From Egicoccus sp. AB-alg2 (GTDB taxonomy: Bacteria; Actinomycetota; Nitriliruptoria; Nitriliruptorales; Nitriliruptoraceae): DNA of 64,000 bases. The stretch is from assembly GCF_041821065.1 (NCBI RefSeq), contig NZ_JBGUAX010000010.1:62001-126000 (forward strand), written 5' to 3'. Shown here one piece after another: positions 46,772 to 56,137 of the stretch (the first letter of the stretch is position 1; every line of letters starts with the position of its first letter). The translations under genes and the position numbers were made by a program. The notes under the pieces are model-generated. The model was not told the origin of the DNA and did not search any database. It saw only the letters and a list, made by a program, of their open reading frames with translations.

Positions 46772-47791
46772 GTGACCGAGTTGCGCACCCATGACGGGCT
46801 GCTCCAGGGCACGTTGCGTGCCGAATGGGAGCTGCTCGTCGACGAGGACCCCGCCGCCACCCTGTTCCAGGGACCGCGCTACCTGCAGACCTGGCACGAC
46901 GTGCTCGGGCACCGGGTGACCGCGCGCGTGCGCACCCTGCACCGCGACGGTCGGTTGATCGGTGTCGTGCCCGAGGGCCACGAGCGGATCGGCACCGCCA
47001 GCGGCCCGGTGGAGGTCCGCCGCTTTCTCGGCGGCACGGAGGTCACCGACTACCTCGGCCCCGTCAGCCGGCCCGAGGATCGCGGCGACATCGCCCTGGC
47101 CTACCTGACCGACCTCGCCAAGGACGTCGACTGGGACGAGTTCGTCGCTGGCGGCCTCGCCGAGGACAGCGGCTGGGTCGACGCGATCCGCACCGCCGCC
47201 GACGAGGTCGGCCTGCAGCTGTTCGAGGAGGATCTCGAGGACGTCTGCCCGCGGGTCGACCTCACCGGCGGCTACGGCGCCTACCTCGACCGGCTGCCCG
47301 GCAAGCTGCGCCACGAGCTGCAACGCAAGACCCGCAAGCTCGCCCGCGACGCCGGCGAGCTCGAGCTGGTGGAGATCGCCGCCGAGGAGGTCGACGGCAA
47401 CCTCGACGCCTTCCTCGACCTGGCTGCCGAGGCCCAGCCGGAGAAGGCCGGGTTCTTCTCGCGCCCGGAGATGCACGAGTGGTTCAAGGCGCTGGCGAAG
47501 GAGTTCGTCGGCGACGGCGTGTTCCGCCTGCACCAGCTGCAGGTCGGCGGCATGCCGGGCGCGTCCACCGTGTCGCTGGTCCACCGGGGCACGTGGGGCC
47601 TGTACAACTCGGCGTTCGACCCCGCGCTGGCCAACCTCGCACCCGGGATCGTGCTGATCGGGCAGCTCCTGGAGGTGGCGGCCGACGAGGGCTGCACGAC
47701 CTTCGACCTGCTGCGCGGCGACGAGCCGTACAAGTACCGCTTCGGCGCCGAGGACCGCAGGCTGCGGCGGCTGACCTACGTGCGTCGCTGA
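46772..47791 (+). CDS. CelD/BioF2-like GNAT-fold acyltransferase
   Basis: This 339-residue protein carries a CelD-type GNAT domain: YLDRLPGKLRHELQRKTRKL and the C-terminal FDLLRGDEPYKYRFG are typical signatures. Such proteins are found in cell-wall or exopolysaccharide pathways and transfer acyl or amino-acyl groups. The GTG at 46772 follows AAGGACT. Only one base separates its stop from the mshA-like gene, so the two are co-transcribed, though no direct role in mycothiol is known. Confidence 0.8.
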   Translation: MTELRTHDGLLQGTLRAEWELLVDEDPAATLFQGPRYLQTWHDVLGHRVTARVRTLHRDGRLIGVVPEGHERIGTASGPVEVRRFLGGTEVTDYLGPVSRPEDRGDIALAYLTDLAKDVDWDEFVAGGLAEDSGWVDAIRTAADEVGLQLFEEDLEDVCPRVDLTGGYGAYLDRLPGKLRHELQRKTRKLARDAGELELVEIAAEEVDGNLDAFLDLAAEAQPEKAGFFSRPEMHEWFKALAKEFVGDGVFRLHQLQVGGMPGASTVSLVHRGTWGLYNSAFDPALANLAPGIVLIGQLLEVAADEGCTTFDLLRGDEPYKYRFGAEDRRLRRLTYVRR

Positions 47792-47792
47792 C

Positions 47793-49085
47793 ATGGCCAC
47801 GCCGGTCACGGGGCTGCCGACGGTGGGGCGCGACGCCGCACCGGAGGTCACCGTGCGCCGCGTCGCGATGCTCAGCGTCCACACCTCGCCGCTGGACCAG
47901 CCCGGCACGGGCGACGGCGGCGGCCTCAACGTCACGGTCCGCGAGCAGGCGCTGCGCCTGGCCCGCCGCGGCGTCGAGGTGGACGTCTTCACCCGGTGGT
48001 GCGACCCGGAGCGGCCGCCGACGGTGGAACTGGCCGACGGTGTGCGCGTGCACCACGTGCGGGCCGGACCGGTCGCGCCCGTCGACAAGAACGAGGTGGC
48101 CAACCACCTCTGCGCCTTCGTGCTGGCCGCCCAGCGCCACCCGACCGCGGGCACGCACGACGTCCTGCACGCCCACTACTGGCTGTCGGGGTGGGTCGGG
48201 CGGCGCCTGGCCGAGCGCTGGGACGTCCCGCTCGTGCAGATGTTCCACACGCTCGGGGTGCTCAAGAACGCCACCCTGGCGCCCGGTGACCGGCCGGAGC
48301 CGGCGCTGCGCCTGGTCGCCGAGGAACGTGTCGCCCGCGACGCCGACCGGGTACTGGTCCTCACCTGCGGCGAGGCGCGGCTGCTGCACCGCACCTACGG
48401 GCTGTCCGGCGCGCGGCTGACGGTGGTGCCGGCCGGCGTGGATCTCGACCGGTTCCGCCCGGATCCCGATCCGCAGGTGTTCCCCGACTTCGCCGCGGCC
48501 GGCGCCCGGTCACCGCAGCTGCTGTTCGTGGGGCGGCTGCAACCCCTGAAGGGCCCGGACGTGGCGGTGCGCACGCTGGCCGAGGTGCGCCGCACCTTCC
48601 CGACCGCCCGGCTGCGCATCATCGGCGGCACCTCGGGCAACGGCCACGGCGCGCTCGGTCCGCAGCAGTTGCGCGACCTCGCCGCGGACCTCGGCGTCGC
48701 CGACGCGGTCGATCTCGAACCCGCGGTCGACCAGGACACGCTCGCGCGGCGATACCGGGCGGCCGACGTCGTCCTGGTCCCGTCGCGCTCGGAGACCTTC
48801 GGGCTGGTGGCCCTGGAGGCGCAGGCGTGTGGGGTGCCGGTCGTGGCGGCCGATGTCCCGGGCCTGTTAGCGGTCGTGGGCGCCGGCGGCACCCTGGTCG
48901 CCGGCCACGAGCCGGCCGACCACGCCCGGGCCGTGACCGCCTACCTCGCCGACGCCGACCGGCGTGCGGCTGCGGCCACGGCCGGGACCGACACCGCCCG
49001 TTCGGCCTCCTGGGAGCACACCGTCGACCGGCTCCTGACCGTCTACGGTGAGGTGGCCGACGACCGCGAGGAGCTCGCGGTCTGA
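47793..49085 (+). CDS. mshA: MshA-like D-inositol-3-phosphate glycosyltransferase
   Basis: This 430-residue GT4 glycosyltransferase matches MshA, the first mycothiol enzyme, which joins N-acetylglucosamine to inositol-3-phosphate. Hallmarks are MLSVHTSPLDQPGTGDGGGLNV at the start of the N-domain, HAHYWLSGWVG, PAGVDLDRFRP, LLFVGRLQPLKGPD and the nucleotide-sugar motif SRSETFGLVALEAQACG. Downstream YbjN and proC genes preserve the broad mycobacterial neighbourhood of mshA. Another GT4 activity is possible but less likely. Confidence 0.88.
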   Translation: MATPVTGLPTVGRDAAPEVTVRRVAMLSVHTSPLDQPGTGDGGGLNVTVREQALRLARRGVEVDVFTRWCDPERPPTVELADGVRVHHVRAGPVAPVDKNEVANHLCAFVLAAQRHPTAGTHDVLHAHYWLSGWVGRRLAERWDVPLVQMFHTLGVLKNATLAPGDRPEPALRLVAEERVARDADRVLVLTCGEARLLHRTYGLSGARLTVVPAGVDLDRFRPDPDPQVFPDFAAAGARSPQLLFVGRLQPLKGPDVAVRTLAEVRRTFPTARLRIIGGTSGNGHGALGPQQLRDLAADLGVADAVDLEPAVDQDTLARRYRAADVVLVPSRSETFGLVALEAQACGVPVVAADVPGLLAVVGAGGTLVAGHEPADHARAVTAYLADADRRAAAATAGTDTARSASWEHTVDRLLTVYGEVADDREELAV

Positions 49086-49128
49086 CGGCGCGACGTCACG
49101 GCGGGGCGACGGGCGAGGAGGCGACGAC

Positions 49129-49671
49129 GTGTCCGGCACCGAATCGAGCGACACCGCGACGGCCACCCGGGACCGGGCGAGGCAGGCCCTGCTGGACACC
49201 ATGACCGCGGCGGGACTGGCCGTGGACCACGTCGGCGAGGAGCGCTGGCTGACGATGCTGTCGGGGGAGTGGAAGCGCACCATCCCGCTGCTGCTCGACC
49301 TCGAGGAACGCCACCTCAAGGTCACCTCGCTGCTGGCGGGGGTGCCCGACGAGGGCCACGCCGAGGTCTACCGGATCCTGCTGCAGAAGAACCAGCGGCC
49401 GCTGCCGGTCCACTTCGCCCTCGACGACGAGGGCGACCTGATCCTGACCGGGCGGGTGCCGCTGGTCGCACTGGACGAGCGCGGGGTCGACGAACTGCTC
49501 GGCGCGGTGCTGGCGCTCAGCGACGAGACCTTCAACCAGGTCCTGCGCACCGGCTTCGCCGGCTACCTCGAGGTCGAACAGCGCTGGCGGGCGAAGAACG
49601 GCATGCCCCCCAACCCGGTCGGTGAACCGCGCCGGTCCCCGGCGGATTCCGGCGACGCCACCAGCGCGTAG
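49129..49671 (+). CDS. YbjN-domain protein
   Basis: This 180-residue protein has a YbjN-like fold resembling type III secretion chaperones, with LLDLEERHLKVTSLL and FALDDEGDLILTGRVPL. A homologue follows mshA in mycobacteria (Rv0487). No catalytic motif is present and the function is unknown. The GTG at 49129 follows GAGGAGG. Confidence 0.82.
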   Translation: MSGTESSDTATATRDRARQALLDTMTAAGLAVDHVGEERWLTMLSGEWKRTIPLLLDLEERHLKVTSLLAGVPDEGHAEVYRILLQKNQRPLPVHFALDDEGDLILTGRVPLVALDERGVDELLGAVLALSDETFNQVLRTGFAGYLEVEQRWRAKNGMPPNPVGEPRRSPADSGDATSA

Positions 49672-49706
49672 CCTGTCACGGTCCCCGTACGAGGATCCGA
49701 GGCACG

Positions 49707-50519
49707 TTGGACGGCACGCTGGCGATCATCGGCACCGGCCGCATCGGCGAGGCCCTGCTGCGCGGCCTGCTCCGCTCGGGGTGGGTCGAGCCCGCCCAGG
49801 TGGTGGCCACCGCGCGCCGCGACGAGCGCTGCGCCGAGCTGGCCGAGACCCACGGCGTCAAGGCGACCACCGACAACCGGGCGGCGATCGAGGCCGCCGA
49901 CGTGGTGCTGCTCGCCCTCAAACCGCAGACCATCCTCACGGTGGTGGCGGAGGTCGCCGACGCGTTCCGGCCGGACCAGACCGTCATCAGCGTCGCCGCC
50001 GGTACCCCCACGTCGGCGCTGCAGGACGCGACGCCCGACGGCATCCCGTTCGTGCGGGTGATGACGAACACGCCGGTGCAGGTCGACGAGGCCATGTCCG
50101 TGGTGAGCGCCGGGACGCACGCCGGCGAGCGCGACCTCGAGGTGGCCGAGGAGATCCTGTCGCACGTCGGCCGGGTCGTGCGGATGTCGGAGGAGCACCT
50201 CGACTCCGTCACGGCGCTGTCGGGTTCGGGCCCGGCCTACTTCTTCCTGCTGGCCGAGGCGATGATCGACGCCGGCATCCTGCTCGGACTGCCACGGGAC
50301 GTCTCGACGGAGCTCATCATCCAGACCATGGTCGGCAGCGCGAAGATGCTCCGGGACACGGGGATGCACCCCGTCGAGCTACGCGAGATGGTGACCTCGC
50401 CGGGCGGCACCACCATCGCCGCGATCCGGCAACTCGAGACGGCCCGTGTCCGAGCGGCGTTCCTGGACGCGATCGAGGCGGCCAAACTGCGTGGTGAGGA
50501 ACTCGCGCGCGGGACCTGA
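49707..50519 (+). CDS. proC: Pyrroline-5-carboxylate reductase
   Basis: This 270-residue enzyme makes proline from pyrroline-5-carboxylate using NAD(P)H. The nucleotide motif IIGTGRIGEAL begins at residue 7; SVAAGTPTSAL, ALSGSGPAYFFLLAEAM and TSPGGTT are the family blocks. It appears to start with TTG at 49707 after GAGG. It lies 35 bp after the YbjN gene. Confidence 0.93.
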   Translation: MDGTLAIIGTGRIGEALLRGLLRSGWVEPAQVVATARRDERCAELAETHGVKATTDNRAAIEAADVVLLALKPQTILTVVAEVADAFRPDQTVISVAAGTPTSALQDATPDGIPFVRVMTNTPVQVDEAMSVVSAGTHAGERDLEVAEEILSHVGRVVRMSEEHLDSVTALSGSGPAYFFLLAEAMIDAGILLGLPRDVSTELIIQTMVGSAKMLRDTGMHPVELREMVTSPGGTTIAAIRQLETARVRAAFLDAIEAAKLRGEELARGT

Positions 50520-50659
50520 GGGCGCCGCCGCGCGCGCGTGACGTCCCTTCGGCCGAGGTTGTTTCGCTGATCGCTCGACCGATGAGACGTTTCCTACGAC
50601 CGCGGTGGTAGCGTCTGCCCACTCGGACGTTGAACGATGCTCCGTTGGAGGCAGCCGGG

Positions 50660-51400
50660 ATGAGCGAACCGCTCGTCGTCGTCGACGGCGTGAACAAGTG
50701 GTTCGGTGACCTGCACGTGCTGCAGGACATCGATCTCACCGTGGACCGCCGCGAGGTCGTGGTGGTCATCGGGCCGTCGGGTTCCGGCAAGTCGACCCTG
50801 TGTCGCACGATCAACCGTCTCGAGCCGATCGACTCCGGGCGCATCCTCATCGACGGACAGCCGCTGCCGGCCGAGGGCAAGGCCCTCGCCGGTCTGCGCG
50901 CCGACGTCGGGATGGTGTTCCAGTCGTTCAACCTGTTCGCGCACAAGACGATCCTGCAGAACGTGACCATCGGACCGGTCAAGGTCCGGGGCAAGGGCAA
51001 GCAGGAAGCCGAGGCGCGGGCCATGGAGCTGCTCGAGCGGGTCGGCATCGCCAACCAGGCGTCGAAGATGCCGGCGCAGCTGTCCGGGGGACAGCAGCAG
51101 CGTGCCGCGATCGCGCGGGCCCTGGCGATGGAGCCCAAGGTCATGCTCTTCGACGAGCCGACCTCGGCGCTCGACCCGGAGATGATCTCCGAGGTCCTCG
51201 ACGTGATGCTCGAGCTCGCCGAGGAGGGCACGACGATGGTCGTCGTGACCCACGAGATGGGCTTCGCACGGCGGGCCGCGCGGCGGGTGGTCTTCATGGA
51301 CGGCGGGCGCATCGTGGAGACCAACACCCCCGACCGGTTCTTCGGTGATCCGCAGACCGATCGGGCCAAGGACTTTCTGTCCAAGATCCTCAACCACTGA
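50660..51400 (+). CDS. gluA: Glutamate-type polar amino-acid ABC ATPase
   Basis: This 246-residue ATPase energises uptake of a polar amino acid. It has Walker [11 protein letters not shown]-loop VFQSFNLF, signature LSGGQQQ, Walker [14 protein letters not shown] and the switch H in THEMGF. The ATG at 50660 has TTGGAGG nine bases upstream, better than an in-frame TTG at 50630. It leads a gluABCD operon in the same order as the corynebacterial glutamate importer. Confidence 0.9.
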   Translation: MSEPLVVVDGVNKWFGDLHVLQDIDLTVDRREVVVVIGPSGSGKSTLCRTINRLEPIDSGRILIDGQPLPAEGKALAGLRADVGMVFQSFNLFAHKTILQNVTIGPVKVRGKGKQEAEARAMELLERVGIANQASKMPAQLSGGQQQRAAIARALAMEPKVMLFDEPTSALDPEMISEVLDVMLELAEEGTTMVVVTHEMGFARRAARRVVFMDGGRIVETNTPDRFFGDPQTDRAKDFLSKILNH

Positions 51401-51459
51401 CCCCGCGGGGTCTCGTGCGCGCGCCCGGGAGCGCGCGACGACGACGGAGGGAACGAACG

Positions 51460-52383
51460 ATGAAGATGCAGACCAAGCGCTGGCGCATCGCCGCGGCGCT
51501 CGCCGCGGCCGCGCTGGCCGCCTCCGCCTGTGGCGGTGACGACGACGCCGGTGGCGGTGCCGAGACCGGCGGCGAGGGCGATGGGGAGGCCGCCGCGCCT
51601 GCCGAGGCCCCGGAGTTCGAAGAGGGCTCCACGATGGCGCAGATCCAGGAGGCCGGCACCCTGCGGGTCGGGACCAAGGCCGACCAGCCGCTGTTCGGCG
51701 TCGAGGGCCCCGGCGGCTGGGAGGGCTTCGACGTGGAGATCGCCAAGCTGATCGCCGAAGGCATCTGGGGCGAGGGCGGCGCCGACAACGTCGAGTTCCA
51801 GGAGGCCGTGTCCGCCAACCGTGAGCCGTTCCTGCAGCAGGGCACGGTCGACATGGTCGTCGCGACCTACACCATCAACGACGAGCGCAAGGAGCTCGTC
51901 GGGTTCGCCGGTCCGTACTACATCGCCGGCCAGGACATCATGGTCGCTGCCGGGAACCCGGAGGGGATCGAGGGCATCGACGACCTCAACGGGCAGCCGG
52001 TCTGCTCCGTCGAGGGTTCGACGTCCATCGAGAACCTGCGCGAGATGGCGCCGGACGCCGAGGTCGTCGCGCTGGACGCCTACTCGGCCTGCGCCGAGGA
52101 GCTCGCCCAGGGCCGCGTCAACGCCGTCACCACCGACAACGTCATCCTCATCGGCCTGATCGACGAGCGTCCCGACGACTTCGAGCTCGTGGGCAACCCG
52201 TTCACCGAGGAGCCCTACGGCATCGGCGTCCCGCTCGAGCAGGACGACTTCCGGATGTGGATCAACGACCGGCTCGAGGAGATCTACGAGTCGGGCGAGT
52301 GGGAAGAGGCCTGGAACAACACCGCCGGTGCCGTCACCGGTGAGGCCCCCGAGCCGCCGCCGGTGGACCGCTACGAGAACTGA
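51460..52383 (+). CDS. gluB: Amino-acid-binding lipoprotein of ABC importer
   Basis: This 307-residue SBP_bac_3 protein has a signal peptide and lipobox (AASACGG), followed by an acidic Gly-rich linker. AGTLRVGTKADQPLFG and GFDVEIAKLIAEG mark the ligand-binding fold. It should capture glutamate or a related amino acid outside the membrane. GGAGG precedes the ATG. A strong hairpin follows the gene, probably raising its expression above that of the permeases. Confidence 0.88.
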   Translation: MKMQTKRWRIAAALAAAALAASACGGDDDAGGGAETGGEGDGEAAAPAEAPEFEEGSTMAQIQEAGTLRVGTKADQPLFGVEGPGGWEGFDVEIAKLIAEGIWGEGGADNVEFQEAVSANREPFLQQGTVDMVVATYTINDERKELVGFAGPYYIAGQDIMVAAGNPEGIEGIDDLNGQPVCSVEGSTSIENLREMAPDAEVVALDAYSACAEELAQGRVNAVTTDNVILIGLIDERPDDFELVGNPFTEEPYGIGVPLEQDDFRMWINDRLEEIYESGEWEEAWNNTAGAVTGEAPEPPPVDRYEN

Positions 52384-52392
52384 CGGGACGTT

Positions 52393-52422
52393 CCCGGGGT
52401 CGCGTGGACACGCGGCCCCGGG
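52393..52422 (+). terminator. Stem-loop between gluB and gluC
   Basis: Fourteen-base arms CCCGGGGTCGCGTG and CACGCGGCCCCGGG pair with one G-T wobble around a tight loop, 9 bp after gluB. It probably acts as a partial terminator or mRNA 3'-end protector. Confidence 0.6.
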
Positions 52423-52507
52423 GCGCACCGAACACGCGCCGGGCGTCGGGACCGTCGTGAGTTGCGGTGGTGACCGGCCCGGTCCTGGACCGCGAGGGAG
52501 GTGAGCG

Positions 52508-53167
52508 ATGGGATTCGTCGAGACCCTCGGCAGCGAGCAGTTCCGCTCCCTGCTCGTCGCCGGCACCCGGACGACCCTCTACATGGCGGTGCTGTCCTAC
52601 CTGCTCGCCTTTCTCATCGGGAACGTGATCGCGGCCTGCCGCGTCTCGCCGGTCCCGTTCCTGCAGCGGTTCGGCGCCGTCTACACCTCGATCTTCCGCA
52701 ACACCCCCCTGCTGGTGCTGGCGATCCTCGTCTGGGTCGGCGGCGGCCGGGCCGGCTGGCCCTTCGGTCGCATCACCACGGCGGTCGTCGTGCTGGGGCT
52801 CTACACCGGCGCGTACATCGCCGAGGCGCTCCGCTCCGGCATCAACTCGGTGCCGCCGGGACAGGCGGAGGCGGCGCGGGCCATCGGCCTGCCGTTCGGC
52901 GGGGTGGTCGGCACGATCGTGCTGCCCCAGGCGATCCGCACCGTCATCCCGCCGCTGGGCAACCTCTGGATCGCCAACCTCAAGAACACCTCGGTCTTCC
53001 TGGTCATCGGCGTCAACGAGCTGACCCGGGCCGGGCGCAACATCGGCCAGGCGACCAACGACTACGTCAGCGCCTTCCTGGTCGTGGTCGTCATCTACCT
53101 CGTGCTGGTCTACGGCTCGGCACAGATCATCAACCTGCTCGAACGGCGCCTGGAGATCGCCCGATGA
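52508..53167 (+). CDS. gluC: Amino-acid ABC importer permease
   Basis: This 219-residue permease of the HisM/GluC group has about five helices: FRNTPLLVLAILVW, then GAYIAEALRSGINSVPPGQAEAA, the EAA coupling loop. GGGAGG lies 6 bases before the ATG. It acts with the gluD product. Confidence 0.9.
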   Translation: MGFVETLGSEQFRSLLVAGTRTTLYMAVLSYLLAFLIGNVIAACRVSPVPFLQRFGAVYTSIFRNTPLLVLAILVWVGGGRAGWPFGRITTAVVVLGLYTGAYIAEALRSGINSVPPGQAEAARAIGLPFGGVVGTIVLPQAIRTVIPPLGNLWIANLKNTSVFLVIGVNELTRAGRNIGQATNDYVSAFLVVVVIYLVLVYGSAQIINLLERRLEIAR

Positions 53168-53213
53168 GGGCGGCGCAGGCGCGTCCGTCGCGCGCGACGG
53201 TGGAGGTGGGCCG

Positions 53214-54113
53214 ATGAGCGGCGTCATCGCCGAGGAGCTCGGTCCTCGCGGCCGCAAGCGGGTCCGGCTGGCGACGATCGTCGCCGTCGTGCTCATCGCG
53301 GCGTTCTTCGCGTGGCTGGTCATGCGCCTGGCGGCCGAGGGCCAGTTCGAGGGGCGCCTGTGGGAGCCGTTCATCGATCCGGCGTCGGTGGGCTTCCTCC
53401 TCGAGGGCGTGGTCGGGACGCTGCGGGCCGCGCTGGTGGCGATGGTCATCGCCGCGTCCCTCGGCCTGGTGCTGGCGCTCGGCCGGCTCTCGCCGATCGC
53501 CCCGCTGCGGTGGATCAGCGGGCTGATCGTGGACGTCTTCCGCGGCCCGCCGGTGCTGCTGTGGATCTTCTTCTCGTTCTTCGCGCTGCCCCAGGTGCTG
53601 CCCGGCCAGCTGGGCGTGACGGTCGGCCGCAACCCGCTCTACGCGCTGGTCATCGGCCTGTCCGCCTACAACATGGCCGTGCTGGCCGAGATCTACCGCG
53701 CCGGCATCCTGTCGCTGGACCGCGGCCAGCGCGAGGCCGCCCTGGCGGTCGGCATGCCGCGCGGCATGGCCATGCGGCTGGTGATCCTGCCCCAGGCACT
53801 GCGGCGGATGATCCCCGCCATCCTGGCCCAGCTCGCGACGCTGACGAAGGACACGGCGCTCGGCTACATCATCGCGGTGCCGGCCGACCTGGCCGGGCGT
53901 GGCCGTCGGCTGGCCCAGTTCGCCCCCATCAACGACCTGCAGACCTGGTTCGTCGTCGGCGTGCTGTACTTCGTCGTCATCTGGGGGCTCATGCGTCTGG
54001 CCCGCAACCTGGAGACCCGGCAGCGGCGCAGCCTCGGTGCCGGTGGCATGCAGGTGCGCGGCGAGGCCGATCTCGCGGCCCTGGACGAGGACGCCGCCGA
54101 GGTGAAGGCCTGA
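53214..54113 (+). CDS. gluD: Amino-acid ABC importer permease
   Basis: This 299-residue partner permease shows the FRGPPVLLWIFFSFF motif and the EAA loop AEIYRAGILSLDRGQREAA, with an extra N-terminal helix. The ATG follows GGAGGTGGGCC. Its stop lies 18 bp from the convergent RNA methyltransferase gene. Confidence 0.9.
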   Translation: MSGVIAEELGPRGRKRVRLATIVAVVLIAAFFAWLVMRLAAEGQFEGRLWEPFIDPASVGFLLEGVVGTLRAALVAMVIAASLGLVLALGRLSPIAPLRWISGLIVDVFRGPPVLLWIFFSFFALPQVLPGQLGVTVGRNPLYALVIGLSAYNMAVLAEIYRAGILSLDRGQREAALAVGMPRGMAMRLVILPQALRRMIPAILAQLATLTKDTALGYIIAVPADLAGRGRRLAQFAPINDLQTWFVVGVLYFVVIWGLMRLARNLETRQRRSLGAGGMQVRGEADLAALDEDAAEVKA

Positions 54114-54131
54114 CCCCATCGAGGGGCGCGG

Positions 54132-55412
54132 TCACCGGGCGAAGGTGACGACCGTCTCCACGTGGTGGGTGAGCGGGAACAGGTCCAGCGGGCGCGCCGC
54201 CGTCAGGCGGTAGCCGCCGGCGACCAGTGCCTTGGCGTCGCGTGCCAGCGCGGCCGGGTCGCAGGCCACGTACACGATCGTCGCGGGTGCCAGCGCCACG
54301 AGGTCGTCGACGACGTCCTGGCCGGCGCCCGTGCGCGGGGGGTCGAGCACCACGACGTCGGGCGGGTCCATCGGGCCCTCGCCGCGGCGGGCGGCGCGCA
54401 GGAAGCGGTGGACGGCCTCGGCCGCGACCTCGAGGTCCAGGCCGGCGTCCGTGGCGTTGCGGGACGCCCACGCGGCCGCCGGCTCGTGGCCCTCGACGGC
54501 CACGACCTCGGCCCCCGCCCGCGCGAGCGGTAGCGACAGCAGCCCGACGCCGGCGTAGAGGTCCCACACCAACGCACCGTCCACGCCGCCGGTCTTGGGC
54601 GAGCCGACGGCCTCCAGCACGTGGTGGACCAGTGCCTCGGCACCTGCCGTGTTGTTCTGGAAGAACGAGGTCGCGTCGAACCGGTAGCGGAGGCCGGCGA
54701 CCTCCTCGGCCAGCACGCCGTCGCCGCGCATGGCGACCACGCTGCCGTCCGGCTGCTCCAGCAGCAGGTCGAACGGGCCCTCCGGCAGCTCCAGCCCGCC
54801 CGGGCCCGGTGCCAGGACGACCGCCCGGTGCTGGCCATGGGCGCGGACGGTCACCTCGGCGGCCGAGGTGGTGCCGATTGCCTCCACCACCTCCTGCACG
54901 CCGGGAGCGAGCGCGCGGCAGGTGGTGGCCGGGACCACCTCGTGGCTGCCGGGCAGGAAGAACCCCAGACGTCCGTCGTCGTCGACGTGGAAGCGGGCCC
55001 GGTTGCGGTAGCCGGTGGCGGGACCGACCTCACGACAGACGTCGACCGGGGGAGCGGCCAGGCCGCCGAGCCGCTCGAGCTGCTCACGCACCACCCGCGT
55101 CTTCAGCCGGCGTTGGCCGGCCGCGGTGACGTGCTCCAGGTCGCAGCCGCCGCAACGGTGACGTTGCGGGTCGTCGTCGGCGGCGCGGTCGGGGCTGGGC
55201 CGCAGCATTTCGACGAGCTCGGCCCGGGCCCACCGCTTGCGGTCGTCGGTGACGCGGAGTCGGACCCGCTCGCCGGGCAGCGCGCCGGGCACGAACACGG
55301 CCTTGCCCTCGATGCGCGCGACGCCCTCACCGCCGTGGGTGAACCCGTCGACGTCGGCCTCCTGGACCTCACGCGACAGCGGCACCCGGCGCTTCGGTGA
55401 CGGGGCGCTCAC
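54132..55412 (-). CDS. TrmA/RumA-family RNA uracil C5-methyltransferase
   Basis: This 426-residue enzyme starts with a TRAM domain, then a SAM-dependent methyltransferase domain with DLYAGVGLLSLPLA and VVLDPPRTGAG. The catalytic cysteine is in YVACDPAALARD and the base Glu in HHVETVV. It should methylate uridine in tRNA or rRNA. The Fe-S site is incomplete: CGGC and a later C (ATTCRAL) are present, but the first cysteine of CX5CX2C is missing. The GTG at 55412 overlaps the upstream lipoprotein stop. Confidence 0.88.
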   Translation of the reverse strand: MSAPSPKRRVPLSREVQEADVDGFTHGGEGVARIEGKAVFVPGALPGERVRLRVTDDRKRWARAELVEMLRPSPDRAADDDPQRHRCGGCDLEHVTAAGQRRLKTRVVREQLERLGGLAAPPVDVCREVGPATGYRNRARFHVDDDGRLGFFLPGSHEVVPATTCRALAPGVQEVVEAIGTTSAAEVTVRAHGQHRAVVLAPGPGGLELPEGPFDLLLEQPDGSVVAMRGDGVLAEEVAGLRYRFDATSFFQNNTAGAEALVHHVLEAVGSPKTGGVDGALVWDLYAGVGLLSLPLARAGAEVVAVEGHEPAAAWASRNATDAGLDLEVAAEAVHRFLRAARRGEGPMDPPDVVVLDPPRTGAGQDVVDDLVALAPATIVYVACDPAALARDAKALVAGGYRLTAARPLDLFPLTHHVETVVTFAR

Positions 55413-56137
55413 GCCGATGGCCCGGCGCCGTCCAGGGCGGCGTCGACAGCGACCAGGACGATCTCGAGGTGGGCGGCGCCCCGCTCGGCGTACCGGGCGG
55501 CATCGTCCATGGTGGTGGCGCCGGCGGTGAGGTAGGCCCAGGCCAACGCCCGCGTGCCGTCACCCGGCAGCTCACGGACCAGCTGCTCCGCCGATTCGAG
55601 GTCGCCGACCCCGTCCATCTGCTCCTCGACGAGCGCGACCATCCCGGCCGGGTCCCGCTGCCAGGCCCCGAGGTCGCCCGCGAGCGGGTCGCGCAGGGCG
55701 TCGGCGACCCCGCGCCCGAGCGAGCCGCCGGCGTCGTTGGCCGCGGTCAGCGCCAGCGTCAGGGCGTCGTCGGCCTCGCCGGCGCCGCCGCGCTCCTCGA
55801 CCGTGGTGCCGGGGAAGATCGGACGACCCGGCGGGGTCCCGGAGCCGGCGCCGTCGACCAGCACGGCCAGCGCCTGCTGCGCGGCCTGGCGCGCCGCGGC
55901 CGGCTCGGGCGCCTGTCCCGCCTCGGTCAGCAGGTCGCGCGCCTGCTCGACGGCGGCCGTGAGCTCGTTCGTGGCGGCTAGCAGGGCGTCACGTTCCGGC
56001 TGCGGCGTGGCCTGCTCGGCCGGCGCCTCGGCGCCTTCCGCGCTCGGCTGGTCCGGCAGCTGCGGTTCGGCGCAGCCGAGCAGCCCTGCGGTCAGCAGGA
56101 CGGCGACGGACAGCTGTGGAGCACGCACGGGCGTCAT
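55409..56137 (-). CDS. Hypothetical alanine-rich lipoprotein
   Basis: This 242-residue protein has a signal peptide with lipobox LLGC near residue 22, an acidic Ala/Pro/Glu linker, and a helical remainder without a recognised domain. It sits between prmA and an RNA methyltransferase gene with four-base overlaps at both ends, so it is co-translated with them, though no functional link is evident. Confidence 0.7.
   Translation of the reverse strand: MTPVRAPQLSVAVLLTAGLLGCAEPQLPDQPSAEGAEAPAEQATPQPERDALLAATNELTAAVEQARDLLTEAGQAPEPAAARQAAQQALAVLVDGAGSGTPPGRPIFPGTTVEERGGAGEADDALTLALTAANDAGGSLGRGVADALRDPLAGDLGAWQRDPAGMVALVEEQMDGVGDLESAEQLVRELPGDGTRALAWAYLTAGATTMDDAARYAERGAAHLEIVLVAVDAALDGAGPSA

Noticed and set aside
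50520-50659. Riboswitch or GlnR box ahead of gluA
   Set aside because: A TTGTTTCGC and GAGACGTTTC-containing stretch was noted, but no conserved riboswitch core or clear GlnR consensus could be matched.
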